DNA of 64,000 nucleotides, taken from NCBI GenBank assembly GCA_037176725.1, contig JAZBRS010000029.1:120127001-120191000 (forward strand), read 5' to 3'. The position numbers were made by a program, and so were the translations under genes. The DNA comes from Posidonia oceanica. Its lineage: Eukaryota > Streptophyta > Magnoliopsida > Alismatales > Posidoniaceae. Shown here in pieces: positions 20,441-32,719 of the stretch (position 1 is the first letter of the stretch; each line of letters starts with the position of its first letter). The notes beneath the pieces were generated by a model. That model saw only the letters and a list, made by a program, of their open reading frames with translations. It searched no databases and had not been told where the DNA came from.

Positions 20441-21514
20441 AAATGAATGCAGTGCAGGGGTTCAGGAGGACATACCTGGAGATCCGGGAGTCTGATCGGA
20501 GATTTGCTTGGTCCACGCTGAAGAGCACTTCGCTGCGGTCGCCTGGGCAGCTTACTTGAGGAGATCCAACGGTCGGATTGAAAGATATCGCAGCTTCGGA
20601 GCAGGAGGGCCAGAACAGGAGAGAAGAACGGATCTAAGTGTTCAGGAAGTCCTAGGGGTGTGCTGAAGGTCCTCCCAAGTGAAGGGGAGTTAAAAGTGCC
20701 TAGTGCATGCAAAGGGGATGCTAAAATGCAAGATTAGATGAATGCGGAATGCATGCAAAGCAAGAAAAGACATAGAAAAGCAATTTGGAAAGAATAGGGA
20801 TTCAAAAGCATTTTTGAAGAAAGAAAGGGGCTAAAATGCAAATTTTCCAGAAAACAGGGGTTCTGGGGAGTCCGGGAATGCAAGTGGAGGGCCTACATGC
20901 AATTTTGCAAGCATAGGAGTTAAAATGCAACTTAGGGGCAAAACAGTCTTTTTACATGGTTTCCAAAGGATGCAAGGGTCTATGTGTGATTCTTAAATCA
21001 TGCAGGGTCCGAAAATGCAATTTTATATGGAAAACATACTCTGGAATCATGATCTGGGGACTGAAATGCAATACTTAAAAAAAAAGGGGTAAAAATGCAA
21101 TATAATAAGCTAAAATGCATGCCAAATGGTTACTGTCCATTTAAAATGGACCTAAATGCAGATATGCAAAGCCAGAAGGTAAAAAATGCAATGCAGTATG
21201 CAAAATGAGAAAATGAAAGTTAAGTTCCTACAGTGCAGTGGACTAAGATGCAAAAATGACATAAAACAGGGATCTAGAATGCAATACAATAAGGCAAAGT
21301 CAAAACATTAAATCTAATTAAACCATTGCAGGACTTGAGTGCAAAAATTAAAAGCAGAAGGGCTAAAGTCTAATTTAATACTGAAGGAACGCACAGTAAA
21401 TGGACCAGAATGCAAATTCTAAAAACCACAAACATTTCATGCAATTTAATATGATTTGATTCAGAAACAAAGCAGATTAATCAAATAAAGGACTGGAACG
21501 CAAATAAGTGGAAA

Positions 21515-22513
21515 CTAAAACCAGATATGCAATTTTAGGGTAAAATAGCTAAGTTTTAACAAAATAAAGCTACAGTGCACACGCAGGCCGTCGGCCACTG
21601 TAGCAGTTGCTACCAGTGGCCGACAAAGGGGGCAAACAGGCCCTGACGGCGAGGAGGACCGACGGGCGAGCTTCACCAGGCCCTGGCGGAGCTCGGGCGA
21701 TGTCCGGCGAGCGACGACGCGGCCTGAAGCGGAGCTGAGGAGCCACCGGAGGTCTGAGCTGATCTGAAGGCAGTTCGGCGAGAGGAAGCGACGCCAGAGG
21801 AAGCAGAGGCTATGAACGGAGTCCTGGCGGCCGTGCGGAGCTAGGGCGACCGACGGGGGGGCGTTCTGCAGCTCGGCGCGGCGGGACGAGCGTTGAGCTC
21901 GTCGGGGAAGAAGGTCAGCGACGGCGCTGACCTTCGCGAGAACGGCTGCAGAACCCCTTTCCGAGGGGTGGAGAAGCAAGAGGAGAGGATGCGGAGGCTG
22001 AGGGAGGAAAAACATACCTGTTGCGCTGTCCGGAGCGTCTCCCCGACGTCGATGGGTTCTGCAGATGCCGGCGATGGTCGTCCGGAGCGTGCGGACGTCG
22101 TCAGCGGCTCGCGACCACCCAGATCTGCTCCGTGGAGTCCTCCGGTGCTCGCTAGACGCCTGGAACGGAGTTCTGCAGCCCGGGGAAGGATTCGGCTCCA
22201 GTGGGTGCACTGGGAGTTGCAGCAGGCGGGTAGGGATGTTCCCCGGTCTCGGGACCGAATGGAGGGCACCGGTGGCTTGCTGGAGGTTCGGGGAGTGGGT
22301 CTGAAGGGTCGAACTGCGATTCTGGAGACTGTGGGTGGAGTTTGCCGGTGGAGTGAGTTCTGGACAGAACCGGAGCAAGGTGTTTGTGGTGGAAGGTTTC
22401 GCCTGTGGTTGGGGAGATGGCCGAAGGCCGGGTGCTTCTGGTAGGTGGAGTCTTGACGAGTAACGGGGCGGAGTCTGAGAGGATGTGATGGACTGGAGTG
22501 CGGGGAATTTCAT
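21515..22513 (-). other. 332-codon open frame in the GC-rich part of the solo LTR
   Basis: The frame is open on the sense strand of the LTR but I recognise no domain. Composition is rich in P, S, R and L, and the opposite strand is also open for 183 codons (21893-22444), which suggests the openness is due to high GC. I record it as an unassigned ORF, not a gene. Confidence 0.25.
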
Positions 22514-23199
22514 AAGGGATTCGAGATGGGTTCCGGTTGGATTTCAGGTGGATTCAGGCGAAATGTGGGTTCATTTCTCGGTGGGAAGGAAGGGAGGAGT
22601 TGCAGAAGGCTTGGGTGAGATTGGGGGGTGAATCCTGAAGGATTCTCGGGGTGTTTCGAGCTCTGGTTTGCTGCGGAAGGAAGAGGCCGAAGTCTGGTGT
22701 TTTTGGTGGATTTCTGAGGAAGAACGGCTCTCTCTCTTGCTGGGGATTGCGATGGAATGTTCCCGGTCCCTCTCCCGGATGAACTCCCTCTTTTTTCTCC
22801 TCTCTTCTCCTCCCGTTTCAGGCTCTGATTTCTCCTCTTTTCCTGCCCTGAATTCTGACCATTCCTCTCTTAGCTTTGCAGGTCTGAGACCATTGAATGC
22901 CGCGGAGAGGTGATGGCAGGAGCACGGACGGGATTCGGCGCGCCAGTCCGGCTCGAGCAGGAGGTGGCAGGCCGGGGCAGAGCTGCAGGCGGCGACTACT
23001 GTAGCTCTGCAACGCGGGAGAGGAGGGAGGAAGAAGGTGCTGTAGCTATGGGTTGGGCCGAGGTTTGAAAAAGAAAAAGAAAAATAAAAGGGAAACGGGC
23101 GGATGAGCCCAGTAAGGAAGAAAGGAAAAGATAAAAAGGAAGAAAGAAAGAAAGATGGAAAGAAGGTGGGAAATAAAATAGGAAAAAATAAGATAAAAA

Positions 23200-23970
23200 T
23201 AAACAAAAATGTTAGATGAATTGGGTTGTAGGTTAGGTGTTTAATTGGATTTTTTAATGACTGTTTTTAGGTTAATTAGTGTGTTTCAAGCTTGATTAGG
23301 GTTCTAGGGCTTTCCTTTGTTGTTAATTCATTTTCCACTTGATTAAGTGTTGGTTAAATCTTTTTAAATTGTTTTTAAAATTGTGTTTTCTTGTTAAGTA
23401 TTTTAGGATGTTAATTAGGATTTTTAGGATTTATTTTCATATTAATTAAAAAGGGTTTTGGGCTTTTTAGTTCTAGTCTTTTATGTTTTTCTTCCTTAAG
23501 TCTTTTGAACTATGCTTTTGATTTTTATTTGTTAATTCTTCTTGATGTTTTTTAGTTGGATTTTTCTGGTTTGATTAAGTGTTTTTAAGTCTTTCAAGTG
23601 TATTTTCTTTTTCTTTTTTAATTAAGTTTTATGTTGTTTTTTTCTTATGTTTATTAGGTTAAGTCTTTTGCCTCCTTTAATTACTTGTTTTAGTGTTTGA
23701 TTTTTAATTCTTCTCTTCAGGGTTTGTTTTTTAATTCTTTTAGTGGGGTTTTTATTTTTGGTAGGTTTTGACTTTATTTCAGTTTTTTACTTGATTTTAC
23801 AGTATTTTCTTTTAGTTTGTTTTGCATTTTTTAGTTTGCATGCTTGGTTTTCTTTTTAGCTTGATTTAATTAAGTTTGAGTTTTTAATTACTTGTTTAAT
23901 GTTTTTTAGTTGCTTTTCTTGGAATTCTGATTTGTTTCTTTTATGTTTTGGGCTTTTACAGATTTTTAAG
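23200..23970. other. T-rich low-complexity tract of the solo LTR
   Basis: About 770 bp dominated by short runs such as TTTTTAG, TTAATTAG and TTGATTTT on the + strand, followed by an A/G-rich stretch at 23990-24060. No gene or clear period was seen. Confidence 0.6.
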
Positions 23971-24673
23971 GATTTTTATGGGTTTTTGCAAAAGAAAGAA
24001 GAAGGAAAAGAAAAAAGAAGAAGAAAAGGAAAAAAAGAGAATAAAAGGGGAAAGAGATAGGTTTGATGGAAAAGGTTTTTAAAATTCAGGGAAAATGTTA
24101 AAAATAAAATAAAAATAGGAATAAGATAGAGAAGGGATAGGATTACAAAGAGGGCCCACAGCCAAGCCAGAAAAAGGGCAAGAAGGGGATGAAAAGAGAG
24201 ACGATAATCAGGAGAGAGAGAGGAGAGAGAAAACGATAATCCCGGAGAGAGAAAACGATAATTCAAGCAAAAGGAAGGCTTAGAGGTCTCGGAAAGGGGT
24301 GAAACTTGGCGGGTGCGGGGTCTAGGGTTTCTAGTTTTGGTCTCAGGGTTTTGGTTTGGTTTTGAGGAAGTTTTGGAGGGGTTTTGAGGTGTAGAAAAAG
24401 GATATTTTTGCCTAAGTTTCCTAGGGTTTTTGGGAGGGGTCTGGTTTGAGATTTTGCAGGCTTTTTGGTGGGTTTGCTAAGTCATCAGGGGTGAGTTTTC
24501 CTATGGATTTTGGTTGGTTTTCAGGTTCGGAAAAGGGGGGTAATCCTAGGTTGAGTTTGGACTTGCTTTGAGGGGAAAGAAGGAGAGAGGGGTGTGGGTT
24601 TGGGTCTAGATTTGGGTCCAGCAGCCACCGGAAGGCTCCAAACGATCCGGCCTGTCAAAATGGGGTGTCAACA

Positions 24674-25500
24674 CCATGATAGAGGGATCTGTGGCCACGG
24701 CCTTCCCTTTCTTCTGTGCAGTCTCATGCTCCGCCACGTCCTGTGCCAGCGATGCAAGCTGCTCCTGGAATAACTGCTCCAAGTCTCCCATAGAGAAATC
24801 GATCTGAGCATCTGTAGCTGCTCCTGCCTCCTCATCCGAGGGTGAGTCAACGTAATAAGCGACTGCCGGGCTTGCGGCCAACCCTGGCTCGACTGCTGGG
24901 CTTTTTGCTGCTTGGGGCATCTACTTTGCTGTCGCTGGGTATGCTGCCAGGATTACTGCTACTGCTGGTGGGGAGGCACAGCTGCTCTTCTGAGGGGCCA
25001 ATGGTTGGGCCGCCGCGCTTGGGGATGAAGCGCTGGTGCCTGTGGGTGATAGTGGTGGTCTCTCGGTAGCAACGGTGAGAATCTTCCGCATAGCAATATC
25101 TGCTGAGGCTGACAGTGGTGTGCCTGACAGAGCCGCCTGGCTTGCTTGTGGCACTGTCGATGATGCAGGCTGAGTCACGCTGTCGCGTGATCCGACTGAC
25201 TGTGCTGCCTAAGAAAGTGATTTCCATGCTGGTGCGGCTGCGGCCACAGGCTGATTGCTGGATAATGCCGGAGGGCGTGCTTCTGATTCTGGCACTGCAG
25301 CTGCGACTGTCGGCAACTTTGGTGATGCTGCAGGAAGAGTGGAAACTGTTAGCCCCGCCCCAGGGTTTGCCAATTCTGTTGCTTCATTAGTGAGTGCCAA
25401 GCAAACTGACCGGGACGTAGTCGTGCTGAGCTGATCCTTGCTGTTGGTTGGGGCTGCCTCAACTATACCAGACTCCTCCTCATCTAAGTAGTAGTCTTTG
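24674..25500 (-). pseudogene. Protease-RT linker of E1, 5' piece
   Basis: This continues the protease frame toward RT. It ends MGDLEQLFQEQLASLAQD ... DPSIM at the solo LTR insertion; E2 reads MLEDLELLFQEQLAVFAED at the same place. Two in-frame TAG codons (about 25206 and 24918) break it, both plausible from CAG. The first five bases, CCATG, are the right target-site duplication. The segment is rich in A, P, S and T. Function unknown. Confidence 0.78.
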
Positions 25501-26400
25501 ATGCAGACCCATTCTTCCTCTGGCAGTTGAGAACTTGGGCATGACACCTGCTGCGCTGGGGCTTCAGTGCTGTTTGATTCTAGGATACCTGCACTGGTGA
25601 AGTTAGTGAGGTCCTGTGGGATAGCCATCCTCTGATCCTTGGGCAGCATGCATCTGTCTTTGCTAGATTGTAGGTCATATCCAAGGCCTTCAGAATCTCT
25701 TCGCTCTGCTGCTCTGACTGGCTTAGCGATTCCCTGGCCATATCGCCCGAGCGACGTTCCCTTGACATAGCCCCATCTGTGACAGACGTTTTTGACCATC
25801 CAAAAGGGGTTGCCGTGAACGGCGAAGGAGTTGACACGTTCAAGATCAGGTACAAAGCTAACCGGCTCACACCGATTAACTCGATACAAAGCAGCTGAAA
25901 GTTCAGGATCAAAAGGGATAGTATGCGAAGAGATAGGTGCAACCGCCTCAATCTGCTCTTTCTTGAAGTTTTCCACCATCACAACGATAACATCGTCGCC
26001 ATGGTGAAACTTGATCATGCGGTGGAGGGTCGAGGGGATGACCTGATGCTTGTGCAGCCAAGGGCGCCCAAGCAAGAAGTTAAAGTTAGGCTCCAAGTCA
26101 ACAATGTAGAATTCCACATCGAAGGTGACCAGGCCAATGATTAAGGGAATAATCAAGATCCCTAGAGCGTCATGGTGCGTGTTATCAAAAGTTGTCATTC
26201 CCTTTATCGCTGGGGTGATATCCTCGGCTTTGAATCCGAGCCTGGTTGCAGTGCGCAACGGATAGACATTTAGGCCTGACCCGTTATCAACCAGCGATAG
26301 GGGAATGCGAAAGTTTTTGTATTGCACCATGACAAAAAAGGGTTGGTTATGATTAATCCCAGCCGGAGGCAGCTCATCGCTCGTGAAAGAGATGATCTAC
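25501..26400 (-). pseudogene. Aspartic protease with G-patch-like segment (E1)
   Basis: The frame 26330-25209 starts near PLSLVDNGSGLNV; the active-site motif reads D-N-G-S where retroviral-type proteases usually have D-T/S-G. The flap/ILG part is visible as FNFLLGRPWLHKHQVIP. About 190 residues in, RWGYVKGTSLGRYGQGI (25770-25690) fits the glycine pattern of a G-patch, a motif known at the C-terminus of some retroelement proteases. The protease would cleave the gag-pol polyprotein. It lies in a different frame from the gag end, with the shift at about 26600. Confidence 0.82.
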
Positions 26401-29269
26401 GGCTCCGCGATGACGCCAACCATGCTCTCCAGGGCCGCAGGTTCTATGGCTTGGGACACACGGGCAGCTTGGAACACTCGGAGAAAAGCCTCACGGTGTT
26501 CGGAAGAGGAGTGTATGAGGTCCCAAATGGAAATATCGGCTTTAACCCTCCTAAGCTGGGAAGTGATATCAGTTTTGTGGTGCGGCTTTCTAGCAATAGG
26601 AGGGGGTGCTTTGGGAGTTGGACCCGTGCTGCGAGCACAAGAGGGGCTATTAGAGGGTTGGCTGGGTAATAGGGCAAGGGGTACTGGTGCTGGTAGGTTG
26701 CTGGAGGCCCTGGCTGAGACCTAGCTAACAGGCTGACTGGGGGCCTACCTAAATAGGAGGCTGGAGTTTGGGCCTGAGGTCTGGCTTGAAGGTGTACAGG
26801 GGCAGGGGCTTGAGGATGCATGGTAGGGCGAGCGGCGGAATGCCCTGGCCTGGCACGCGGTCGGATCATATGGACTCCTGACTCGGAGCCAGGAATGGCC
26901 ACACGATATAGAGCTAGAGGGAAGGGCTTCGAGACCTCATGAATGAGCTCGGAGAGGTCTACCACAGACATAACAGGCCCGAAGGGGGAGAGAGAATAGA
27001 TTCCCGAGGTCCCCACGCCTTCCGGATTGGGATGCTCCGGGAGGGGTTGGTGGACAATGCTGGGATGAGGGGGTGCTAATGCTGATGCAGGGGCTGATGC
27101 TGATGAAGGGATAGATGAAGGTGCCTCGTGTGTGTGGATCAAAATCGTTCCCGATTCGATCAGGTTCTAGATGGCATTCTGCAAAGTGAGGCAACTGTTC
27201 GTCGAGTGCCCGAGGGCTCGATGAAAGTCGCAAAAAAGGTGCGCCTTATGCCAATACGGAAGTGGATTTAGCGAAGGGCGCACCTCGGGAAACCTCAGAA
27301 ATGTCGCAACCTTGGGGAGAACGGAGCTTAACGGCTCCACCAGTGGGGTGAATTGACGTTGTGGTCGCCTTGGCCCCTGGGGCTGTGCTTGCCGGACCGG
27401 CGCGGCAGGATACACCGGTTGGGCAGTGGTAGTGATTTGTGGTGTGGGAGGTGCCCTAGGTGCTGGTGCATAAACTACTTGATGCGAGGGAGGCCGAACC
27501 GCCAGCTGAACAGGCACTGCCACGGGGTCGACGTAAGCAACAGCAGGCTTCGGCGAGTCCTTCTTCTTGGGCCAACTACTAGTGGCGCCACTGCTGTTGC
27601 TGCTGATGTTGCTGCCGGGGTTGTTGCTATTGCTGCTGGTGGTGGCCTGCTTGGCAAACACAGAGAGCGCTGGGAAGTTGCCACTCCGTAGCGAACTCTC
27701 CACGCGAGTGCCAGCCCGAATCAGTGTAGTGAAGGTTGTGACAGGTTGAATGCTGAGCAGAGCCCCGACAGCAGGCTGCACACCCCCGATCACAATCTCA
27801 AGGGACTCCTCATCTAAGGGTCCATCTCGAACCTGTGAAGCGAGTGCACGCCAGCGGCCGACATACTCCCCGAACGGCTCACCGGGGTTCTGCTTTAATG
27901 CGACCAGGTCCGCGTGCTTAGGGACCAGGTCCAAGTTGAAGGAATATTGTCCCAGGAACGCCTGGCTGAGGTCGTTCCACGTCTTAATGCTGGCCATATC
28001 AAGTGAGGTGAACCACTTGAGCGTAGGGCCAGTTAGACTTTTCTGGAACAAGCGGATTAGCAACCTCTCGTCAGCCTGGAGCTGAGCGAGATCTCTGCAG
28101 TACGCCTTCAGGTGTGCTATTGGGTAGCCTCTACCATTGTATTTTTCAAATACCGAGATGCGGAACTTCAGGGGGAGTACCGCCTTTAGGAAGTAACAGA
28201 GGTCCTGGAACTGGTAAGACCGGTGGTCTGTACCCTACACTTGTCGAAGTGCTTTCTCCAGAACAGCAAATCTGTCATCGTTGGATTCTAGAGTTGCTGC
28301 CAAAGGAGGTGGTACAGCAGGGGCAAGGGCCACATACGCCGCATAAGATGCACCGAGGTGCTCCTCTGGGTCAACCATCACATCGCCTGGTGGAGCGACG
28401 GGATGGGCGGCGTATCTGTGCGGGTGTGTTGTGTGTGCTGGCATGTATGCTGGGGTAGGGTATTGCTGATGCAAGGGGTATGAATAACTAGCATGCTGAG
28501 CAGTAGGTGATGCAGAGTGCTGGAGCGTCAACTGCTGCATCGGCACGGCGCCGGGCTACGGGCCAGAGGGATGTTGCGCTCCGATTAGTCCCAAGGACTG
28601 ACCACCAGGTGCCAGAGGAGGATGCTGTGTAGGGTGTTGTGCATATGTAGGAGGCGGAAGCTGGGCCCCCATCGCCTGAGCAGTGAGTAGCTATGGCGAT
28701 GGTCTGGGCGGGAGAGCAGAAGGGAATGCCTGCGACACGAGAGCAGGTCGCAGCGGAGCCTCAGGAGCAGCAGGAGTGAATGAGGGGCGAAGAGATAGAG
28801 CCATGCCCTACAGTCTCTAGGCAGTCTCCATCAGCTGCTGATACTGCATCTCAAGGGACCCGTCAGTAGGTATGCTGAGTTGCAGGATCGGCAGGGGACC
28901 AGAATCAAGCGGCTGGGACACAGATTGTCCAAGAGGCGGAGGTCTTAAGGTGTAATTCGCTGCAGCAGGGTGAGAGTCAAAAGTGACATTACCCTGGAGA
29001 GGAGGAGTCAGCGGTGTCTCCAGAGCGCGGGCGGTGGTCACCAAGACAGTCTCGGCAACTGGGTCCGGCAGAGCCTGCCACTGCCCCACAGAATAAGAGG
29101 GTGGCAGCTGTACTAGAGAAGGAGATGCTGGCACAGAGGGAGTCAATGCATGAGCCAAAGGGACCAAAAGAGGGGCCGCCTCTGGGGCAACAGGGACCTG
29201 GGAGTCACCAACAAACTGGGCCATTGCTGACTGAGAACGGGTGATCATAGGGCTACGAGCAGGGGGCAA
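26401..29269 (-). pseudogene. gag of E1 (capsid-nucleocapsid), decayed
   Basis: The frame starts near 29269 (PMITRSQSAMAQ). It continues through a P/Q-rich N-terminal part with several stops, then a 299-codon block (28063-27167) with the retrotransposon gag core: LLIRLFQKSLTGPTLKWF, then PGEPFGEYVGRWRALASQV. A knuckle-like CDFHRALGHSTNSC occurs near 27230 (C-x2-H-x4-H-x4-C). The region toward protease contains the conserved DISIWDLIHSS-EHREAFLRVF in a shifted frame. Pieces at 29269, 28546, 28063 and 27142 share one frame, so the lesions there are stops rather than shifts. Gag would form the cytoplasmic particle. Confidence 0.85.
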
Positions 29270-30389
29270 GAGGGCAAATCCTAGGAGGAGCTATTATCGC
29301 AAAGGCGAAATAGCTCAGAAGGGGGGATGATCAGAAGCAGGGGTCACAACAGGGGCGTCAGCAAGAGAAGGCACTCAAGCTCCAGCTAAGGAACTCGTTG
29401 ACAATCCTCTACGCGAAAGGCAAACAAATGACAAGGGATTAGAACCCAAAAGTAAAATGCAAATGCTTTAATGTATGATATGAATGCAGATGTATGCTTT
29501 CTAGCTTGCTCTCTCTCACCAATCTAGGGTGTCTTAGTAGGCAGTCTACTTCGGACGCTCGGGGGTGTACGGGTCGCCGACTTAGGCTAGAAAAAGCAGG
29601 TCCCACGTCTTAAACCTGGCCTAAAGCTCAGGTGGTGACGTAGTGGTGCGTAGGTGGCCTTGACCCTGCCAAAAGCATGGGTGGTACCCTCTAGTAACAC
29701 CGACGCAGCCCCCTGACAAGGGGGGACAGACCGATCTACCTACACCACGCCAAAGCGCTGGGGGCAAGAGACCGGGACTATCCTTCTCAGACTATAGGTG
29801 GACTCAGATGAGAAGAATGCATGCCCTATATGATGCTTTATGCAAATGCTTCGCATTTTATCTTGCTCATTTTATTAACTCAAGGGGGTGCAGGTGTGTT
29901 TGCAGTCTCTAGTTGCTCCTAGAGGTTCTTTTTACTTGCTGCTTTTAATTAGCCTTGGGGGAAGCAATCAGTCTCTAATTGTCCTTAGGCTTAATGCAAA
30001 AAAGGGAAGAAAATCACCCAAACATGGCAGGCAAGCAACACACATCATTGCAAAAGGCATGGGCATGGCATGTGTATGTGTGTGTGAGCATGATAGTGAA
30101 AGGAAAAAAAAACACTTATCATTGCAAAAAGCAGGTATGCATAGCATGTGCAGGTGCAGTGGCATTGCATTGGTGTAAAAGGAAGCATTCATCATTCAAA
30201 AGGCATGCATGGTGTGCCAAGCAAGTATTTAGACATGTGATGCAGGCAAATAAAGCAGCGCAAGCAATCATGGCATAAAGCGGGTAAATAAACAAGCAAG
30301 CAGGTAAGCAAGTAAAGCGGGCGACAGCAAAAGGCAAGCAAAACACAGAAGCAAGAGGCGAGAAAGCCAAGGTGAAAGCCGGAGTACTG
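29270..30389 (-). other. 5' leader of E1
   Basis: Untranslated leader between the PBS and gag. The block 29515-29830 is clearly shared with the E2 leader at 47415-47720 (CTCTCTCACCAATCTAG, CTAGTAACACCGAC, GACAAGGGGG and CTTCTCAGAC in order). It is a candidate packaging or dimerisation region. The rest is AT-rich with GCAAG/GGCATG runs; no gene was seen. Confidence 0.6.
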
Positions 30390-30409
30390 GTCCCCAGCAG
30401 AGTCGCCAC
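30390..30409 (-). promoter_or_regulatory. Primer-binding site of E1
   Basis: Immediately after the LTR end ACTACA the - strand reads GTGGCGACTCTGCTGGGGAC. It resembles the tRNA-Arg-type PBS reported for Tat/Ogre elements (from memory), and would anneal the tRNA 3' end that primes reverse transcription. Confidence 0.8.
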
Positions 30410-30562
30410 TGTAGTAATCCTGAATTCTGATCGTCCATGCACGATACCAAAGTTTACGTGCACCGACCAAAATAGGCTCACTATATGCGGCTGGATCTGA
30501 GGGAAGAAACTCAACTCGGAAATGCTGGCAAAAGAAAAGAAAAGCAATGATAAGACAAAATC

Positions 30563-30574
30563 GGAGTCGCCGCC
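30563..30574 (-). repeat. PBS-core copy inside U5 (E1 5' LTR)
   Basis: GGCGGCGACTCC on the - strand, 164 bp from the matching bases of the adjacent PBS. One base differs from the 3' LTR copy (GGTGGCGACTCC). Confidence 0.7.
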
Positions 30575-31349
30575 AGGTCTATTGAATTGGGAGACAAGGA
30601 AAATCAAGGGTAAAGCATGAAAAGACATGCTAAACCGGATGCAAGGAGAGGCAAAAGGATGCAATGCTAAGCTAAGCTATGCTATGACTCATGCCTAGGA
30701 TAAAGGAAAGGTCGATGCGAGCCAAGAGAAAGGGCAAGGACTCCTATTATGCACGGGGAAGGTGTTAGGCACCCCCGATACGTCCGAGAGTCGGTCTTTC
30801 TTAGGTAATCTCGCGCTAATGCAGGGAATTGCTAGCCTAATGCCTAAATGCCATAATGCCTACCTGCTATGCATTGGAAATAAACGTACTATCTATGTGC
30901 TTAGCCACGCTGCTAGTGTTCCGAACTGGGCGGACCCTGGTTCGTGAGAACTCCTAAGCAGTAAGCATCATAGCCCTAATGCAGATGCAAGCAGTAAAAC
31001 AAAATTGCAGGGAAACCAAGCAATGCAAGCGACATGCAAGTGATAAAGCAAAGCGGGTGCTGAAAACGGTGCGAAAATGCGGAAAACAATGCAAGGCATG
31101 GAAAACGAGGCAAAGAGCGGAAAGCGATGCAAAGGGGTGTGGAAAACTATGCAAAGGAGCGGAAAAATGATGCAAAACACGGAAAACGAGGCGAAACGCA
31201 GAAAATGGTGCAAAGCAGGGTGCAAAACTAAAACAAAGGGTTGGGCAACATGCATAGGGGTTGCAGCAAGCCAAAGAAGCAATAAAACGCGGAAAACGGC
31301 GAGCGGAGCAAAATCGGCGTTTTCAAATGATTGTCAGCCATCTGCAAGC

Positions 31350-32719
31350 ATTGGACGCTGGCAACACCAGTGTCCAACGTTGGACGCGAGCATTGTTGGC
31401 GTCCAACACCTGCTGGAGGTAGACAGCATGCAGATTTTGAAAAACCATGCAATCTAGCTATATGGATGCAATACAGATGCAAAAGTGCCGCTAAATGGGT
31501 GCATGTCATGCAGGTCTAACCTAACAGAAGATTAGAAGAGGGATCAGAGCAGGAGGCAAGCTAGAATCAAGGATCCAAGCAAGTAGGTTGTTGGACGCCC
31601 CTAAGCATGGCGTCCAACGTTAGACGCCAGAGTGACAGGCGTCTAACACAGGCCAGAGAGGAAAAAAGAAAAAAGCATACAAGTGATAGATGAGAATAGG
31701 GATCATGCATTTGGGGTGCTGGAGATGAGCAGAGGGTAGACATGCAAACAAGGGAAGCATAAGAAACCAATCAGACCTTACCTATAGCATGTGCCAGGCC
31801 AGAGGCACAACCAAGACGTTGGATGCGAGCTAGGCCGGCGTCCAATGTTGGACGCCTGCACTAGCAACGTACAACGCTCTGGGAGGCACAACACACAAAT
31901 AACTCGCATGGAACATAGCAAATAAGCCAAAGAAAGCATAGAACAGTTGCCAAAGAAGCTAGGCATGCATGGTAAACATTGAAGTCGTAGAAACAAGCAA
32001 GATCAGAGCATTATGCAAACTAAAAAAGGAAACAGAAGAGCAGGGCCGTTAGACGCAGGAGACACCAGCGTCCAACGTTGGACGCTGGAGTCACTGGCGT
32101 CCAACGCCCACAGCATGCAAGCTTACCTGTGCTAAGAGGGAGCTCAGCTCTAAACCCCACCTATATGCATGCAAGCATACTGATGGCATGACAGAGCAAG
32201 AAAGGAGCATTCAACAAGCATTTTAGGCATGAGAGGAAATAAAAGAGAAAGCATGCATGAAAATAAAGGACAAAACTTGCAAAAAGAGCATGCAACTTAA
32301 AGAGATCTTAGAAAACCTAAGCATCGTTGCCATAGGGGCCAAGCATCTCTAAGCAAATGCAGAACATGCATAGACATCAAAAATAAGCATAGGACAAGCA
32401 TGGCAACAAATTATAGCAAACAGAGGTGTTGGACGCCGAGTGAACCAGCGTCCAACGTTGGATGCGGCTCACCCTGGTGTCCAACGTAGGCAGGAAGCAA
32501 GATGAAATTAAATCATGCAAAAAGGCTTAGGCATGGATCAGAGCATGGATATGGGCATGGTATGACATCAGAAACGAATAAAGGAGGCATGCTGCATGGA
32601 TTTACCAAATAACAAGCAATATCAAGGCATGGGAAGCATTAAAACAAGGGCAAAGCAAAACAGGGTGTTGGACGCTACTATGGCAGGCGTCCAACGTTGG
32701 ACGCACCAGAGTGTCCAAC
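31350..32719 (-). repeat. Six double-hairpin modules in the E1 5' LTR
   Basis: Modules lie near 31350, 31590, 31817, 32046, 32426 and 32664 and match the order of the 3' LTR. The 32664 module has lost a few bases of its last hairpin (ACCAGAGTGTCCAACA). The module nearest U3 is in the deleted end. Confidence 0.85.

Larger units (their letters stand above)
19063..24673 (-). mobile_element. Solo LTR, 5,611 bp, inserted in E1 pol
   Basis: It runs from TGTAGTAATCCCGG to GGGGTGTCAACA, the same ends as the E1 LTRs apart from small changes, and is bounded by a perfect 5-bp duplication. No internal PBS, polypurine tract or coding domain was seen, which fits recombination between two LTRs of one element. 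It shares with E1 the U5 hairpin (CATGCACG ... CGTGTGCA), the PBS-core copy at 19228-19239, the conserved block at 19417-19480 and GGAAAACG-type repeats, but it lacks the GCGTCCAACG modules. It also contains an AT-rich body (20750-21560), a GC-rich part (21570-23050), a T-rich tract (23200-23970) and G-rich U3 (24290-24600). Confidence 0.92.

Noticed and set aside
19605..20559. 307- and 250-codon ORFs in the solo LTR.
   Set aside because: They are translations of the 30-bp tandem repeat (LAPFCVPFSF-type).
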